Shown piece by piece: positions 23,881 to 35,859 of a stretch of 64,000 nucleotides of DNA. Positions within the stretch are counted from its first letter, which is position 1; the number at the start of each line of letters is the position of its first letter. A program made the position numbers and the translations under genes. Source of the stretch: Benincasa hispida. Lineage: Eukaryota; Streptophyta; Magnoliopsida; Cucurbitales; Cucurbitaceae. A model generated the notes under the pieces. That model searched no databases. It was not told where the DNA came from and saw nothing but the letters and a program-made list of their open reading frames with translations. The stretch spans positions 38,582,098 to 38,646,097 of the forward strand of contig NC_052349.1 of assembly GCF_009727055.1 (NCBI RefSeq), written 5' to 3'.

Positions 23881-24420
23881 AATTACACCCACCACCAGAG
23901 GATAAGTCTCTTCATAATTAATACAAGTTTTTGTGAAAAACCTTATGCAACTAGTCTTGCTTATATTTTGTGACCTCATTATTTTCTTCTTTTCTTCACA
24001 AATACCCATTTGTATCCCACATGTTGGACACCTTCTTGTGTTCAGACTACTAGTCCAAATACCTGAAGTTTTGAAAGTGAGTTTAATTTTGCCTCGATTG
24101 TTTCTTTATGTTGCAACCAATCTTTTCTATATCAATATTCTTCAATAGATTTTGGTTCAGAATCCTCACTTTCATATATAATATCAAGAGCAATATTATA
24201 TGCAAAATATTATCAATAACTACATGAGTTTGGTTCATCTTTTTCTTATCATGACATAGTTTATTGAAATCCCATTATTATCTTTAGGTATTTCACCTTT
24301 CTCACTAGTCATGTTAATGATTTCTTCATAGGTATTTACATCATCAACCAAATCTTTTTTATTATTAATTATTTTTCTTTTTTGAGGATTTTTATCTTTG
24401 GAACCCATTGGTCTATCACG
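23881..24420 (-). pseudogene. Element E RT N-terminal remnant at the deletion junction
   Basis: The minus-strand translation keeps INYEETYPLVVGVISNFRF (within 24009-23815), the YEETYSPV region of copia RT, and then runs straight into LTR sequence (FDHVSCPHFSKCC is translated LTR). The palm with the catalytic aspartates, the thumb and RNase H are absent. The upstream N-terminal RT linker occupies about 24100-24420 and aligns with 47660-47940 of element F. Confidence 0.75.
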
Positions 24421-24559
24421 CTTCTGAGTGTTCCAGATTCATTATTGACAACTTATTGTATTGAGATATCAATTTTCGATGAACATTTGCAGCTAGTATA
24501 TGTGATTTACTTGCTTTCTTTGCATCTATAAATGCATATGGTAACTGGTTTGCTATATT

Positions 24560-25560
24560 TTGTCAATGAATTATCTTCTGAACTTCAAGTTCACATTGAT
24601 CAATACGGGGATCTAAATGAGATAATAACAATACATTACGTGTAACTTATTTTTCCAACTTCTTAATTCCTCCTAATGTTGGAAATTTTGTTTCATAAAA
24701 TGACAATCAGCAAATCGTGCAGTAAATACATCACCCGTAAGGGGTTCAAGATATTTGATAATTGATGGGGAATCCTATCCAATATATATTCCTAACCTCT
24801 TTTGAGGACCCATTTTAGTACGTTGTGGTGGAGCAATTGGAACATATACTGCACATCCAAAAATTCTGAGATGGAAAATATTTGGCTCATAATCATAAGC
24901 TAATTGTAATAGTGAGTACTTGTGATAAAATATTGGCCTAATGCATACAAGTGATGCTGCATGCAAAATAGCATGTCCCCTTACAGATGTAGGAAGCTTA
25001 GCTCTCATAAGCAATAGTCTAGCAATTAACTGCAAATATTTTATGAATGATTATGCTAAATCATTTTGTGTATGAACATGAGCTACAAGATGTTCAACAC
25101 TTATCCCAATTGACATATAGTGATTATCAAAATCTTAGGATGTAAATACACCAGTATTATCAAGATGAATGGTCTTAATTGTATAGTCAGAAAATTATGC
25201 TCTTAACTTAGTTATGAAGCAAGTAATCTTGAAAATGCAAGATTTCGACTTGATAATAAGCACACATGTGACCATCTACTGGATGCGTCTATTAATATCA
25301 TAAAATATCTAAATGGTCCACATGGTAGGTTAATAGATCCACATATATCACCATCAATTCGTTCAAAAAATGTAGGTGATTCAGTCATAACTTTGACTGA
25401 TGATAGTCTAATGATTAATTTGCCTTGAGAGCAGGCATCACATGATAATTCATTAGATTGAAGAATCTGTTGGCTCTTCAATGGACGCCCATTTGAATTC
25501 TCAATAATTCTTCTCATCATTATAGACCATAAATGATCTAATCTATCATACCAAATTGTA
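24560..25560 (-). pseudogene. Element E integrase
   Basis: The zinc-binding region at about 25560-25420 keeps the second His and the Cys pair (RLDHLWSIMMRRIIENSNGR, CDACSQGKLIIR), but the first His of the HHCC set is Tyr (WYDRL). The core follows (RIDGDICGSINLPCGPFRYF, LIDASSRWSHVCLLS). The distal part at 25035-24775 reads LPTSVRGHAILHAASLVCIR and FGCAVYVPIAPPQRTKMGPQ. Stops and frame breaks separate these blocks. Confidence 0.85.
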
Positions 25561-26095
25561 AATATGTCTGGATTCATGAATATTAGGTTCATTTTTGCAT
25601 CTGTTTCAATTACTCGTATATGAGTATAATATAATCCAAAAGTAAAGCAAGCAACTCTTCTAGTATACATTTTTTTATATGAGATAGTAGATATGATATA
25701 AAAATACTCCATGTTATTCTTTCTATCAGTCTCAATATGATAACCATTGAAATGTATATCTTTAAAACTAAGTAGATTTCTCTTGGATTGACTAGAGAAC
25801 ATTGCATTGTCAATTGTAAATTTTGTTCCTCTAAGCAAAATAATATTTGCTTTTCCAAACCATTCAATTAGTTTTGTAGAACCTGATATTGTATTGACTT
25901 TTGTTGATTGTCAGTTTGGAAAATATTTGCTAATTGTGTAAGTATTGTATGTGTAATTGCACTACTGTTTACCAAAAATAGATCTTCTTTACTCATTTTT
26001 TTGTCACCTAACATATGAAATGATTCAGGTTTCTTCATTAAAAGAAAATAATTACAATAAGAAAAATAACATTTGGAATAGACAACGGTTAACAT
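25560..26095 (-). pseudogene. Element E protease region
   Basis: It aligns with 49238-49592 of element F. Where F keeps LADSTTTH, E reads LVNSSAITH, so the catalytic Asp is Asn. The block GTKFTIDNAMFSSQSKRNLL follows at about 25830-25780 after a frame change. Confidence 0.75.
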
Positions 26096-26149
26096 CTGCT
26101 AAGAAGGAAAAAAAATAGAGATGAAACAACAACGTTAAATCAAAATATT

Positions 26150-26660
26150 TTCAAAGTCAAATGAAACACTTGATGTCCCATCAAGTATGACGATTTTCTC
26201 TTCAGGAGATTCAAAGTAGTCTGTCACATCCAAATTTTCCATATGGATGATGCATCAAATATGTCATTATCCTGGTATGCAAAATTTGCTTCAACATTTT
26301 TTTCTTTTTCTTTCAGGGATGCTTGATAGAGATCAATTAAGTGTTTTAACATACGACAGGTACGTGACCAATGCTCAGTCATTCCACATTGGAAGCATTT
26401 ATTTTCAACACTTTTTGAATTCTTATCTTGTGGAGCTTTTCTTTTGTGATCATCATTTTGTGTGGTCGTTTTGAAATTTGAATGATTAGAACGACCACCA
26501 TAAAAATAATAATTATTTCTTCCTCTGCCACGGTCACGACCTCAACCATGACTAAGATCTCGACCAGGATTATTAAAATTCACAATATTCACTTCAGGGA
26601 ATGTTATTGTTCTAGTTGGTTGAAATTCATGATTTTTCATCTACGGTTAGACATTAGATG
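26150..26660 (-). pseudogene. Element E gag C-terminus, intact zinc knuckle
   Basis: The minus strand at about 26399-26350 encodes KCFQCGMTEHWSRTC, a complete CX2CX4HX4C zinc knuckle. Upstream is an Arg/Gly-rich RNA-binding stretch (GRDRGRGRNNYYF) with one stop. The N-terminal gag at 26660-27060 is too decayed to follow. Confidence 0.75.
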
Positions 26661-27081
26661 AGTGCATAATACTTTTAAAATATTTTTCTCAATATAGCTA
26701 TTGTAGAAGCATATCCGAAATGTAGAAAAATGGTTTCTCTAACATATTGATTTAAAATTTTGGAGACTCGACTGCATCCATTACGACGAGCTTTAGGAAG
26801 AACAATTGTTTTCTGATAATCACATTTTTATGGTATCCAGGTGTAGCTTGGCATCAAGCACTAATGACAAATAATTATTACCATTAATATCAAATGCTAC
26901 AAATTCTAATTTTATAATAATTTTCATAGTAACACTATTACAAAATATTATATTCATATTAGAAATTTAGTATATATCAAATATGTTAAACAAACTTTAA
27001 TTTATTAATTATAACGAAGAGAGAAAAATCAACATACCTTTAGGACCTACCTTCAGCAGGGGACATGAAAGAAGCCCATGC

Positions 27082-27129
27082 TGATAACGTATAATAAAAT
27101 TGGAGTGATAACGTATTATAAAATTGGAG
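27082..27129 (-). repeat. 24-bp tandem duplication across the LTR/PBS junction of E
   Basis: TGATAACGTATAATAAAATT plus GGAG (27082-27105) is repeated at 27106-27129 with one difference. Each copy contains the end of the LTR and the start of the PBS-like TTATCA word. Confidence 0.85.
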
Positions 27130-27464
27130 AGTACAACGGGAACACGAATACCGATAAAATATAATATTAAGATAAATATAATATAATAATAAAATAAATT
27201 AAACATATTATATAAAATAATAAATTTCTCTAAATTCTCCACTTTCTCTAATTTTATGGACTTTACCCAATTGTCTTTCAAAACCCACCAAATGCCACTA
27301 TTTATAGGCAATTTGGTAAGTAGAAGGCAGGTTATATGGACACTAATAATGTATAATGTTGAGACATATGAACAACATTTTGGGGGCATGACACATGGTC
27401 AATGGACATTAAGCATGGACATGTAATAGACATCAATTATCGTAATATTAATAATAATGTGATC
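27091..27464 (-). mobile_element. 5' LTR of element E
   Basis: It has the same sequence blocks as the F 5' LTR at 50678-51082, including a TATTTATAGGCAATTTGG block (27298-27316) and ACATGGTCAATGGACATTA. The high-coordinate end is uncertain by about 8 bp. Confidence 0.75.
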
Positions 27465-27469
27465 ATTTT

Positions 27470-28216
27470 GAGTGAATGATAGTGGCATCAGTTTTTTTAT
27501 TTTATATCCATGAGTGTCCCAGAAGAACAACTTATGCATAAATTAATCTCACGAACAATCAGTCTGACTGTATAGCTTTTAAGTACTAAGAAAACTCATA
27601 AATTATTAAATCTTAGGTACGTGACAATTATAAATTGAACTCATTCCCTCTAAGTTATTTATTAAATCAATGACATTTTTTTTTTATTTTTACCATGGTT
27701 AATACTAGTTATAAAAACAACCTAAATTTGCAATTTAATGTTAGACTTGAAAGTATCTAAAATTTAGAAATTAAAATACATATAAGGATAAAAATCGAAA
27801 GCCTAAATTTATGGTATATAATTTATTTCTTTTTCAGAACAATTATAAACCCACTCTTACACGCTAAAGTCAATTATTTAAGAAAGATATTAAAACCCCA
27901 TAATGTCTAAATTCACCAGCCCTATTTTCTCATCTGCAGCTGTTCACAAAGTTAAATACCTATAACAAGAGGTGGGCCCAAATGAGTTGATCAATAGGAC
28001 CATTCGAGTTTCTTTTCTTTTGTCTTACTCTTTTTGTAATCATTTAAAATTTATGGTGATTGAATAAAACATTTCATTTGAATAATGCAAGGCTTAAGAT
28101 TTTGATGTTGATGCAAACATTGTAATCTCAATTTTATGTTGATGCAAACATTGTAATCTCAATTTTACTGAAATATCAATGAAAATATCGATAAAGTGTT
28201 CATGTTGCCGAAGGTC
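27470..28216. other. Intergenic DNA left of the CACTA element
   Basis: No gene is seen. It holds ATATCAATGAAAATATCGAT-type sequence just before the CACTA end, a dispersed word also present around 22980-23300 and 38230-38310. Confidence 0.4.
28106..28167. repeat. 31-bp tandem duplication
   Basis: TGTTGATGCAAACATTGTAA plus TCTCAATTTTA occurs twice back to back (28106-28136 and 28137-28167) without a mismatch, 50 bp from the CACTA terminus. Confidence 0.9.
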
Positions 28217-28650
28217 CACTATAAAAATTTCGACTTTTATCAACGATGGAAATTGTCAGAAAAAGTCAGAAAATCGTTGGGACAATCTATCCGAATGAAA
28301 TTTCAACCGTCGGTTGTATCTTCGGGAAAGCCTCGTAGGAAAACCTTCCGACCTAAAAAAGCCCCGTTAGAAAAAAAATATATCTCGACGAAACAAGGAT
28401 AGAAGCTTTTTCTGACCCTAAATGATACCGTTGGCAAAAGGTATTTCTCTTGACGGTAAAAATAATTTTTCACAGTTGGGAGAAGTAAACTTCTGTTTTA
28501 GTGGTTTCTTTTAGCATCGGGAGATGGTTACTTATCCCGATGCTCAATCTATGATTCAACCATCAACAAAAATTATCTTGAACTATTTTTAAAGTTACCT
28601 TTGCCGCGATGGTGACCTATTTTAGTGCCGGAAAAAAGGTAAAAAAAAAA
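28217..28650 (+). repeat. CACTA left terminal and subterminal region
   Basis: The terminus CACTATAAAAATTTCGAC is followed by AAATCGTTGGGACAATC, CAACCGTCGGTTG and CATCGGGAGATGG, short symmetrical words typical of transposase-binding subterminal regions. The open frame at 28196-28402 spans the terminus and is chance. Confidence 0.75.
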
Positions 28651-28753
28651 AAAAAAAGCATGAAATTACACTTTTTCTTGACCTCTATACCGTCGAGATT
28701 ACATATTTAGGTGTCAAAATTTTCTTTTTTTCTTTATTTATTAAATTATATAC

Positions 28754-28761
<8 letters not shown>

Positions 28762-28802
<41 letters not shown>
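28762..28802. repeat. (TA)n microsatellite
   Basis: An uninterrupted TA run of about 20 units inside the CACTA element, suited as a length-variable marker. Confidence 0.95.
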
Positions 28803-28805
<3 letters not shown>

Positions 28806-29399
28806 CAAATGTCATACCTATCTTAAAAATATCAAATAAACTAAAAAAAAATTGATAAAATTAATTAGATGTATAAAACATTAAATAAGATCCACAAAAC
28901 ATGTTTGAATCTTACAAATTTGTCAAATAAACAACTACTAATAAGATTCGTCTTAAACATAACATAACATTATCCACAAATTCTTAACTCCGAAATAATA
29001 TTACATAATATCCACAAAGTATCTATAAAACTCAAACCAACCTATATTTACACATTTTAAACTCAAACTTGATATACCATATAACAATCTCAACATCAGT
29101 ATATAACTTAAAACTCAACTTAAATATAAACATAATTAGACAATCACCCATATACCAACTTGAACCCAACATAAGAACATTAACAAATTCAAATGAACTA
29201 TATTCAAAATGAATATAAAACTTAAAACTCAACTTAAGAACATTAACAAATTGAAACAAACCAACTCATATTTACACATTTCAATCTCAAACTCAATATA
29301 GAATTTAAAACCCAACTTAAACTTAAACATAATTATACATTTACCCCTATACCAATTTTAAACCCAACATAAGAATATGAACAAATTCAAATGAACTTA

Positions 29400-29860
29400 A
29401 GAACATTATCAGAAAACACTATAAAAAACCTTATATAGTGTTTTTTTTGTAGTAGTAAGAAAATGCTGTAAAAAGTCTTTTATAGCCTTTTTTATAGCGA
29501 TAAATAAACATTATAAAATATTTTCTATAGCATTTGAGGCATGCTGTCGTAGCACATATTATTAAAAGCCCCCGACATTTCATAATATTTTTTTAATGCC
29601 ATAAAAAGTGCTATTAAAAATTCTCTATTGCATAATTTTAATGTTATGATTGTTGTTTAATAGCACTCTTTATAACAATAAACTTGTTACTATGCTTGTT
29701 TCTATAGCATTTTTTTTTCTTTTTTGTGTTTTTATAACATTTGGTTTCAATATTATATATGTTCTATAGCTTTTTAAAATATTATAGTAGATATTATAAC
29801 AATTTCTTGCTACTATTTATTATTAATAATAGCTATAATCGTAAACTATTATAACTTTAG
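29400..29860. repeat. TATAGC-word-rich segment in the CACTA element
   Basis: Repeated short words such as TTTATAGC, CTATAGCA and GTGCTATTAAAA occur on both strands, with an inner ACTATAAAAAACCTTATATAGTG inverted arrangement near 29420. It may be a small transposon nested in the CACTA element; ends were not defined. Confidence 0.35.
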
Positions 29861-30059
29861 TGTCGCAAATAATTTTATTCGCATTCTTTAAAATATCATA
29901 TAAAACTATTTAATTTCGAGCAAACTTAGTATAACAATAAAATAAATTCAACCAGTAATTTTTAATAAAAGATAGTTAAAATATAAAATACATAATTTAC
30001 TGAGTATAGTAGCATATGTATAAAATACAAATATTTCTTCTTCTGATATTGGCTTAGAC

Positions 30060-31211
30060 CCTTTATAGGAGGAAGCTTCTCTCAACTCGACCATTTGACT
30101 CTACATCAATAATTTAAATAAATAGTTGTATGACAATTGTATATAAATAAAGTTATAGTAAGGAATAAAAACTTACATATGCATCATTAGTGTCCTGATT
30201 AATAAACGAGTTGTCACTCTTAGAGTGTGTATGCTTAAATCTATCTACTAGGTCCATTTCTTGACCGTCGAGTCCTTTCTATAAAACAATTCATATAGAA
30301 GATATTAATAATACTTTCTTACAAATCAAAAGTAGAAATACTTTTATTTCTACCGTGGATTCTCGTATGTGTATAAAAATCTTAGAACCAGCTCTATGAG
30401 TGAACTTTAGAGCTGACCGATTCATTTGATTAGTCTCTGTCACTTTTTAATAAAATGAGAAATTAAGAGGAAATGAGTAATTGAAATATAAGTAAGTCAA
30501 AATAAACACAAAAGTTCTTACTTTCCATTTGGTGGATTCAAACTTAGTGCATAAAAAGTATCAATCTTCGATGGCATTTTTAAGTCGATCAGGTGGGTAC
30601 GCTCGTGCTTCTTTAAGACTTGCATATTTTTTATAGTGTTTATGTAGTTTCGACCAGTACTCTTCAAATGAATTTTTCATCTATTTATTGATGAAATCAT
30701 TGACCAGTTAGTTGGACAAGTTTAAATGAAAATGGTTCAGATTTTTTTTTTTATAAAAAAAACTAATTAATATCCATACACACGCATATATATAATTTGT
30801 AAAGTATCAAATAACCATCTTACCATTAATCGACTTTTAATAAGCTATCTAGATTCTTTTGATACCTCTCTCCATGTTCCATAACAAACAGAAAATGATT
30901 CCCGAATGTTGGTATTCCAAATTCTTGGACATATTTATCCAAATCAATATTTCGATAGTATCTGCTGGCCATCCTACTAGTCGTACAATTCACCTTTGAA
31001 GAAATTATACGTTGGTTTAACTACAAATTGAATATAAATTATACAAATTATACGTTAGTTTAAAAATTGGTTTAAATAAAAATTATACATATTTTTATAA
31101 AAAAAATATGTGTATCTAAAATAACCTGAATTCTCTTCTACGGAGGATGATGCACCGATATGCTTGACTCTAAATACTCCACTAAAGCCTCCTCATTGGT
31201 GTGACCTACCA
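30060..31211 (-). pseudogene. TNPA-like (Ptta/En/Spm) transposase remnants
   Basis: Separated minus-strand blocks read in order: GHTNEEALVEYLESSISVHHPP (about 31200-31135), FEEYWSKLHKHYKKYASLKE (about 30680-30620) and VTETNQMNRSALKFTHRAGS followed by KIFIHIRES (about 30450-30350). The N-x-x-N-R then H-x-A/S-G-S-K layout is that of the plant En/Spm second transposase family. Intron-like AT-rich gaps lie between the blocks. Exon limits cannot be set by eye, and frames contain stops. Confidence 0.6.
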
Positions 31212-32260
31212 TTTTTCCTATGCAAACAAAAATATATATTATACAACAATACATATGTTGCTAAATGAAAAAGAATTTACATGATTATCCCGTATCATTA
31301 AGATGTTCATCGAGACTCAAACTCCTATCAGAAGATGATTGTACATCCTCTTCCTCATAATTTATGAAGTCGTCATCAACTCGCTGAATTATTTGTTCTT
31401 CTACGACTATAGGATCAACATCAACTCTATATAAACTGATATCATTCATTGATTCATCAATTGTATAAAGAACACTATTCACAACTTCTAATAACTCAGA
31501 TTGGTCATCCTCATGTTCTTCTACTTCTGGCATGTCCCATACACACTTGTTTTGAACTACTTCACCACTTTCCAATTATTGCCATATTTGGGATCATTGA
31601 GGTAAAATACTTGTTTAGCTTGACCGGCAAATACAAAAGGCTCGTTAACAAATCGACGATGGGTTGTATTAATTAATATATACTCCAAATCCATGTGTAC
31701 TTTATTGGTCTTTTTAGGGTATGTGTCGAACCATGTACACTTAAACATAATTACACGTCTTCTTTTGGCATACTGGAAGTTCAAGACTTCATTGATAACA
31801 CCACAGAAATTATGAAGATCACTCCACCTTCACTTTTTGAAGGCACCATGATCCCACTATTTTGCATACTCGAACAATTATCACGCTCAATACTATGATG
31901 GCGTACTCTATTAACAATAAATTCACTGTATGATCACAGATCTGAAGCCGACCCCATCGCTAGTGAATATATATCATTAGAAACATCTCTATTTTCACGC
32001 AATGAAAGAACCTGTTAATTCAATATAACACACTAGATCTTGAAAACTAATGTCACTCACATTAATTTAATGGAATTGTTACTTGTCTTTTAATATCTCA
32101 CTGACATGAGATTTGAACCAATCAGGAGAGCCTCACTGGTGTCTTTCATATAAATAAACATGACTTTGAGTTTCATGTTGAATTAGTCTCAAATATTGCC
32201 TATAAGAAAGAGGCATATTTCAAATTTCTATTTCACAATTTGTATCAAAATCATCAATTA

Positions 32261-33891
32261 GGGGTTGTTTGGGGCGTTGAGTTGAGATAGGATGTCTAGA
32301 GTTCATATGTCTGTGTTTGGGGTGCAGAGTTGAGTTCATATGTCTGGGTATATAATGTAGTTTTTTGAACTATAAATAACATGCTTTTATGATTACTATT
32401 TTTGTTTTGAAAGTTTTTTATTCAATAATTCTACCCATCATTGTTTGAATAAAATATGGATTGCAATTTTTTTCTTTTAATTTATAAAACTTTTCTTTCT
32501 TTCTTTTTTGGGAAATGAACGAAAATTAACCCATTACATTTCTTGTAGAAATATGGTTAAATAAAATGAGAAACTAAAGCGAAATCAAAACATTTGATTC
32601 TTGCTAATTTTTCTCCATGAATTTCATTATTATCTTCTTCTTTTTCTTCTTTTTCCTATTGTTGCTTTATATTTTTATTATGTCGTAAATTTTTTAATTA
32701 AATCTTCTCCATCATCGTAACAGCCAATGGAATGTCGTCACATTTCTTCAACAGTTCCACTTTCATTTCCTCTAAATTTGGAGGATCATTAGAGAACAAA
32801 TCTCTATTTTTCACAAATTCTTGCTAGAAAATGTTCCAGGAAAAAAAAAATTTATTTTATAGTTTTTTTTTTGTTATATGTTACATACTTTTCAACTACA
32901 TACTTTTTGTCTAAACATTCTTAACACTCATTTGATATGTGAATTCATTACGTATAAATATTGCATTTAATGTAGACAAAATAATAATTTTTATATAATC
33001 AACAACCTTACAACATACTTTAACAGCCATTAGTCTTATAGTAGTTGAAGTAGTTGTTGAAGTTGATTATCGAAGATGATTTTTGCTGGAGTTTGTAGTG
33101 AGAGGTAGTTTTCGAAGCCTGAAGTTGGTCACATGAAGGTGTATTGGAGTTGGTTGTCAAAGTTTGTCATCAGAGGTGGTTTTCGAATATCAAAGTTGGT
33201 CGAGCAAAAGTGGTAATTGAAGTTGATCGTTGAAAATGATTTTCAGTGAAGATTATAGTCGGATGTGACTGTCGGAGCCCAAAGTTAGTTGTATGAAGGT
33301 GGTATTAGAGTTGGTTGTCGTAGTTTATCGTCAAAAGTGGTTGTCAAAGCCTCAAGTTGGTCGTCAAAGTTGCTCACTCAAAGGTGATCATCGAAGGTGG
33401 TTTTCATCGAAGTTTGTAGTCGGAGATGGTTGTCAGAGCTTCAAAGATGATTGTTGGAGTTAGTCATCGGAGTTTATTGTCAGAGCCAATTGGTCATCGG
33501 AGTTGGTAATGAGAAGGTTGTTTTTGGAGTTAGCTCACCGGAGACGGTTATTGGAGGCCAGAATGGGATTTTGGAGTTGGTCGCCGGAGCTGCTATCTGA
33601 GGTGGTTGTCGGAGACTGGATTTCATTGTCAAAATTTTCATCGGAGATGGTTGTTGGAGACTAGAGTTGGTCGCCGGAGTTGTCACTAGAGGTGGTTGTC
33701 AGAGCTCGGAGTTAGTTCTCAAAGTGTGATAGTGGCCGATGGGTGAAGTTATTGAAAACATGGAAGAAGGGAGAGTTTGGGTGAGTTGGTATAAACTCAA
33801 CTCCACCAACATTTAAAGTTGGTGGGCCAAACAATGAGTTGGTATATTATACCAACTCAATTCAACTCATGTTGGTGAGCCAAACACTCCC
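32261..33891. mobile_element. PIF/Harbinger-like non-autonomous element nested in the CACTA transposase
   Basis: The ends are GGGGTTGTTTGGGGC on the left and GCCAAACACTCCC on the right, an imperfect terminal inverted repeat. TTA lies immediately outside both ends (32258-32260 and 33892-33894), the target duplication of PIF/Harbinger elements. Second-tier inverted words (GAGTTGAGATAGG, ACCAACTCAATTCAACTCA) lie inside. At 1631 bp it holds no transposase. CACTA coding sequence continues on both sides (MEIKSYRK on one, MPLSYRQYLRL on the other), proving the insertion. Confidence 0.85.
33040..33730. repeat. Degenerate GTCGGAGTTGGT array
   Basis: About 700 bp of degenerate copies of words such as AGTTGGTCGTCGGAG, GTTGTCAGAGC and GAGGTGGTTGTCGGAG, with irregular spacing. 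It makes up much of the interior of the Harbinger-like element. The minus-strand frame at 33480-33686 is only this repeat translated. Confidence 0.75.
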
Positions 33892-35859
33892 TTACAATAA
33901 AATGTTCAAAACATACTTTCGATAAGATTTTATTTCCATGCAATTGTTCAAGATGTACCAATGTGCACTACATTTCTCTTTTCTCGATAATGTCCTTACT
34001 TTTGATACTCCTAATGGTCGTGTATTTTGTCTAAACATTGAAATTCACCATATATCTCATTCCCTATAATTCTGTCATCATTTCTTTCATCTATATTGAA
34101 CCTCGTCTCAATTCCAAGAATAAAATACCAACGACTCGTTCATTATATACACTTTTGCCATAGAACCTTCAGGATGTGCTTTGTTTCTTACATATTGTTT
34201 CAATGTCCGTAAACTTATTTCGATAGAGTACATCCAGTTATAACTAATTAGACCCACAACTTTTGTTTCATAGGGTAAATGGACTACTAGGTGCATCATT
34301 ACATCAAAAAATACCGTGAAAATACTTTTTCTAACTTACAAAGTATGATTATAATGTCTCTTTGTAATCGATCTAAATCCCCTATAGATATTGTTTTTGC
34401 ACATAGATCATAGAAAAAATTGTATAACTCAACAACAACAGTGGACATATCTTTTTTTAAGTATGAACACCAATTGGAAGAAGCCTCTGAAGCAGAATGT
34501 GATAGTCGTGAGTTTTTAGCCCCTATAGTTTTCCATCCTTCTCACTCACACATCTTGATATATTTGATACAAATTCATCAAGAAATTTGACTGATTTCAT
34601 CCACTTACAGAATGCAACCTTGTCACTAGTAGTCAATGTGTATGCAACGTGTGGCTTTACAACTCTATCCCCTACCTTTTGCAGGTATAGTTCTTTTCGT
34701 ATATTTAGATCTTCTAAATCCAAAAGAGCATTAATTGTATCCTTATTCTTTCTTTCAATATTTAACAATATGCCTACCAAATTATCATAAATATTTTTTT
34801 TTTGATATGCATAACAACCAATTTATGTCTTAATAAGAGTTTTAACCAATATGGAAGTTAGAAAAAATCTACTTTTTTTTATTCCAATTTAAACTTTGTT
34901 TTCATTTTTTTTGCATTTCTCTGGATGTTTTTTAAGCATGAAAAGGTTTAAAAAGTTCACCACTCATAAGATATTTTCTCCATCCATGAAAACTAGAGGA
35001 GGTCTGCGTTTTACTTTTCCATCATATCGCTTGCTCTTGTGCCAGTTGTGATTCTCTGGAAGATAACGTCAATGCCCATAAAACATTATTTCCTCTTAGC
35101 CTTAATAATGATGTATCCTCTTTACAAATAACACGTACTTGGTAACCTTTGGTACTCCATCCAGATAGGTCACCATACACAGAAAAGTCATTAATAGCCC
35201 ATAATAAGCTCGCGCGTAGTTGAAAGTATTCGCTGCTAACACAATCATAAGTTTGTACACCATGATTCCATAACTCCTTTAGTTCTTCAATCAATGGTTG
35301 TAAGTAAATATCAATTTCCTTTTTAGGAGATTTTGGCTTGGGTATAAGAAAGGAGACCATGAAATTTGTCTCCTTCATGCACTTTCAAGGTACAAATTGT
35401 AAGGAATGAGCACAATTGGCCATATACTATACGAAGTACTCATATTCCCGAATGGATTGAAGCCATTTGAAACTAGTCCTGAAGGAACATTTCGTGGGTC
35501 TGGAGAAAACTGAGGAAACTCGATATCACAATAAAACTGAGATGTGTGACTCTTGCATCCTCTAGACAAGTCGACTAGGTCTCAATGATATATCCATTGA
35601 GGATACGATAGAGAAATTCCATTAATGAATAAATGATGTTCAACTCCATCTATTGGCTCCCACATTGCATTCATACATTTTATGCATGGACATCTTGTTT
35701 TTCCCGAGTTATTAACAAGAAGTTTTGCAACTTCAAAGAATTGGGGTATTCCTTCTGCAAAGTCAGTTGATAACTTGCTCCTAATCTTAATCCACTCTTT
35801 ATCCATTCTTAATAATATATGTGATAAGTTGAACCTATATAATTTAGACAATTAGTTAT

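Larger units (their letters stand above)
23579..27464 (-). mobile_element. Copia element E, internally deleted
   Basis: On the minus strand the order is 5' LTR (27464 to about 27091), PBS-like GTTATCAGCA, gag, protease, integrase, N-terminal RT, then a deletion junction near 23880 that jumps from RT into the 3' LTR (to 23579). It is the same family as element F. A 5-bp ATTTT occurs on both flanks (23574-23578 and 27465-27469), a possible target duplication, although the 5' LTR then lacks the usual TG start. At about 3.9 kb it is clearly shorter than the 5.3 kb calculated for F without its insertions. Confidence 0.75.
31285..35851 (-). pseudogene. TNP2-type CACTA transposase, interrupted
   Basis: Blocks run down the minus strand. 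First is an N-terminal transposase-associated zinc domain (35851-35582; MDKEWIKIRSKLS, then CPCIKCMN). The TNP2 core follows (35569-35022; FNPFGNMSTSYSIWPIVLIP, LQPLIEELKELWNHGVQTYD, DFSVYGDLSGWSTKGYQ). Then come the 34780-34523 block (DLEDLNIRKELYLQKVGDR), the DUF4218-like block (34299-34108; MMHLVVHLPYETKV, SLRTLKQYVRNKAHPEGSMA), and the DUF4216-like C-terminus (31784-31557; DLEYILINTTHRRFVNEPF). An acidic tail ends at 31285. A Harbinger-like insertion (32261-33891) splits it, and the frame changes near 35377, so it is inactive here. Domain names are from memory of the families. Confidence 0.85.

Noticed and set aside
33480..33686. Pro/Ser/Thr-rich minus-strand frame
   Set aside because: It is only the degenerate GTCGGAGTTGGT array read in one phase.
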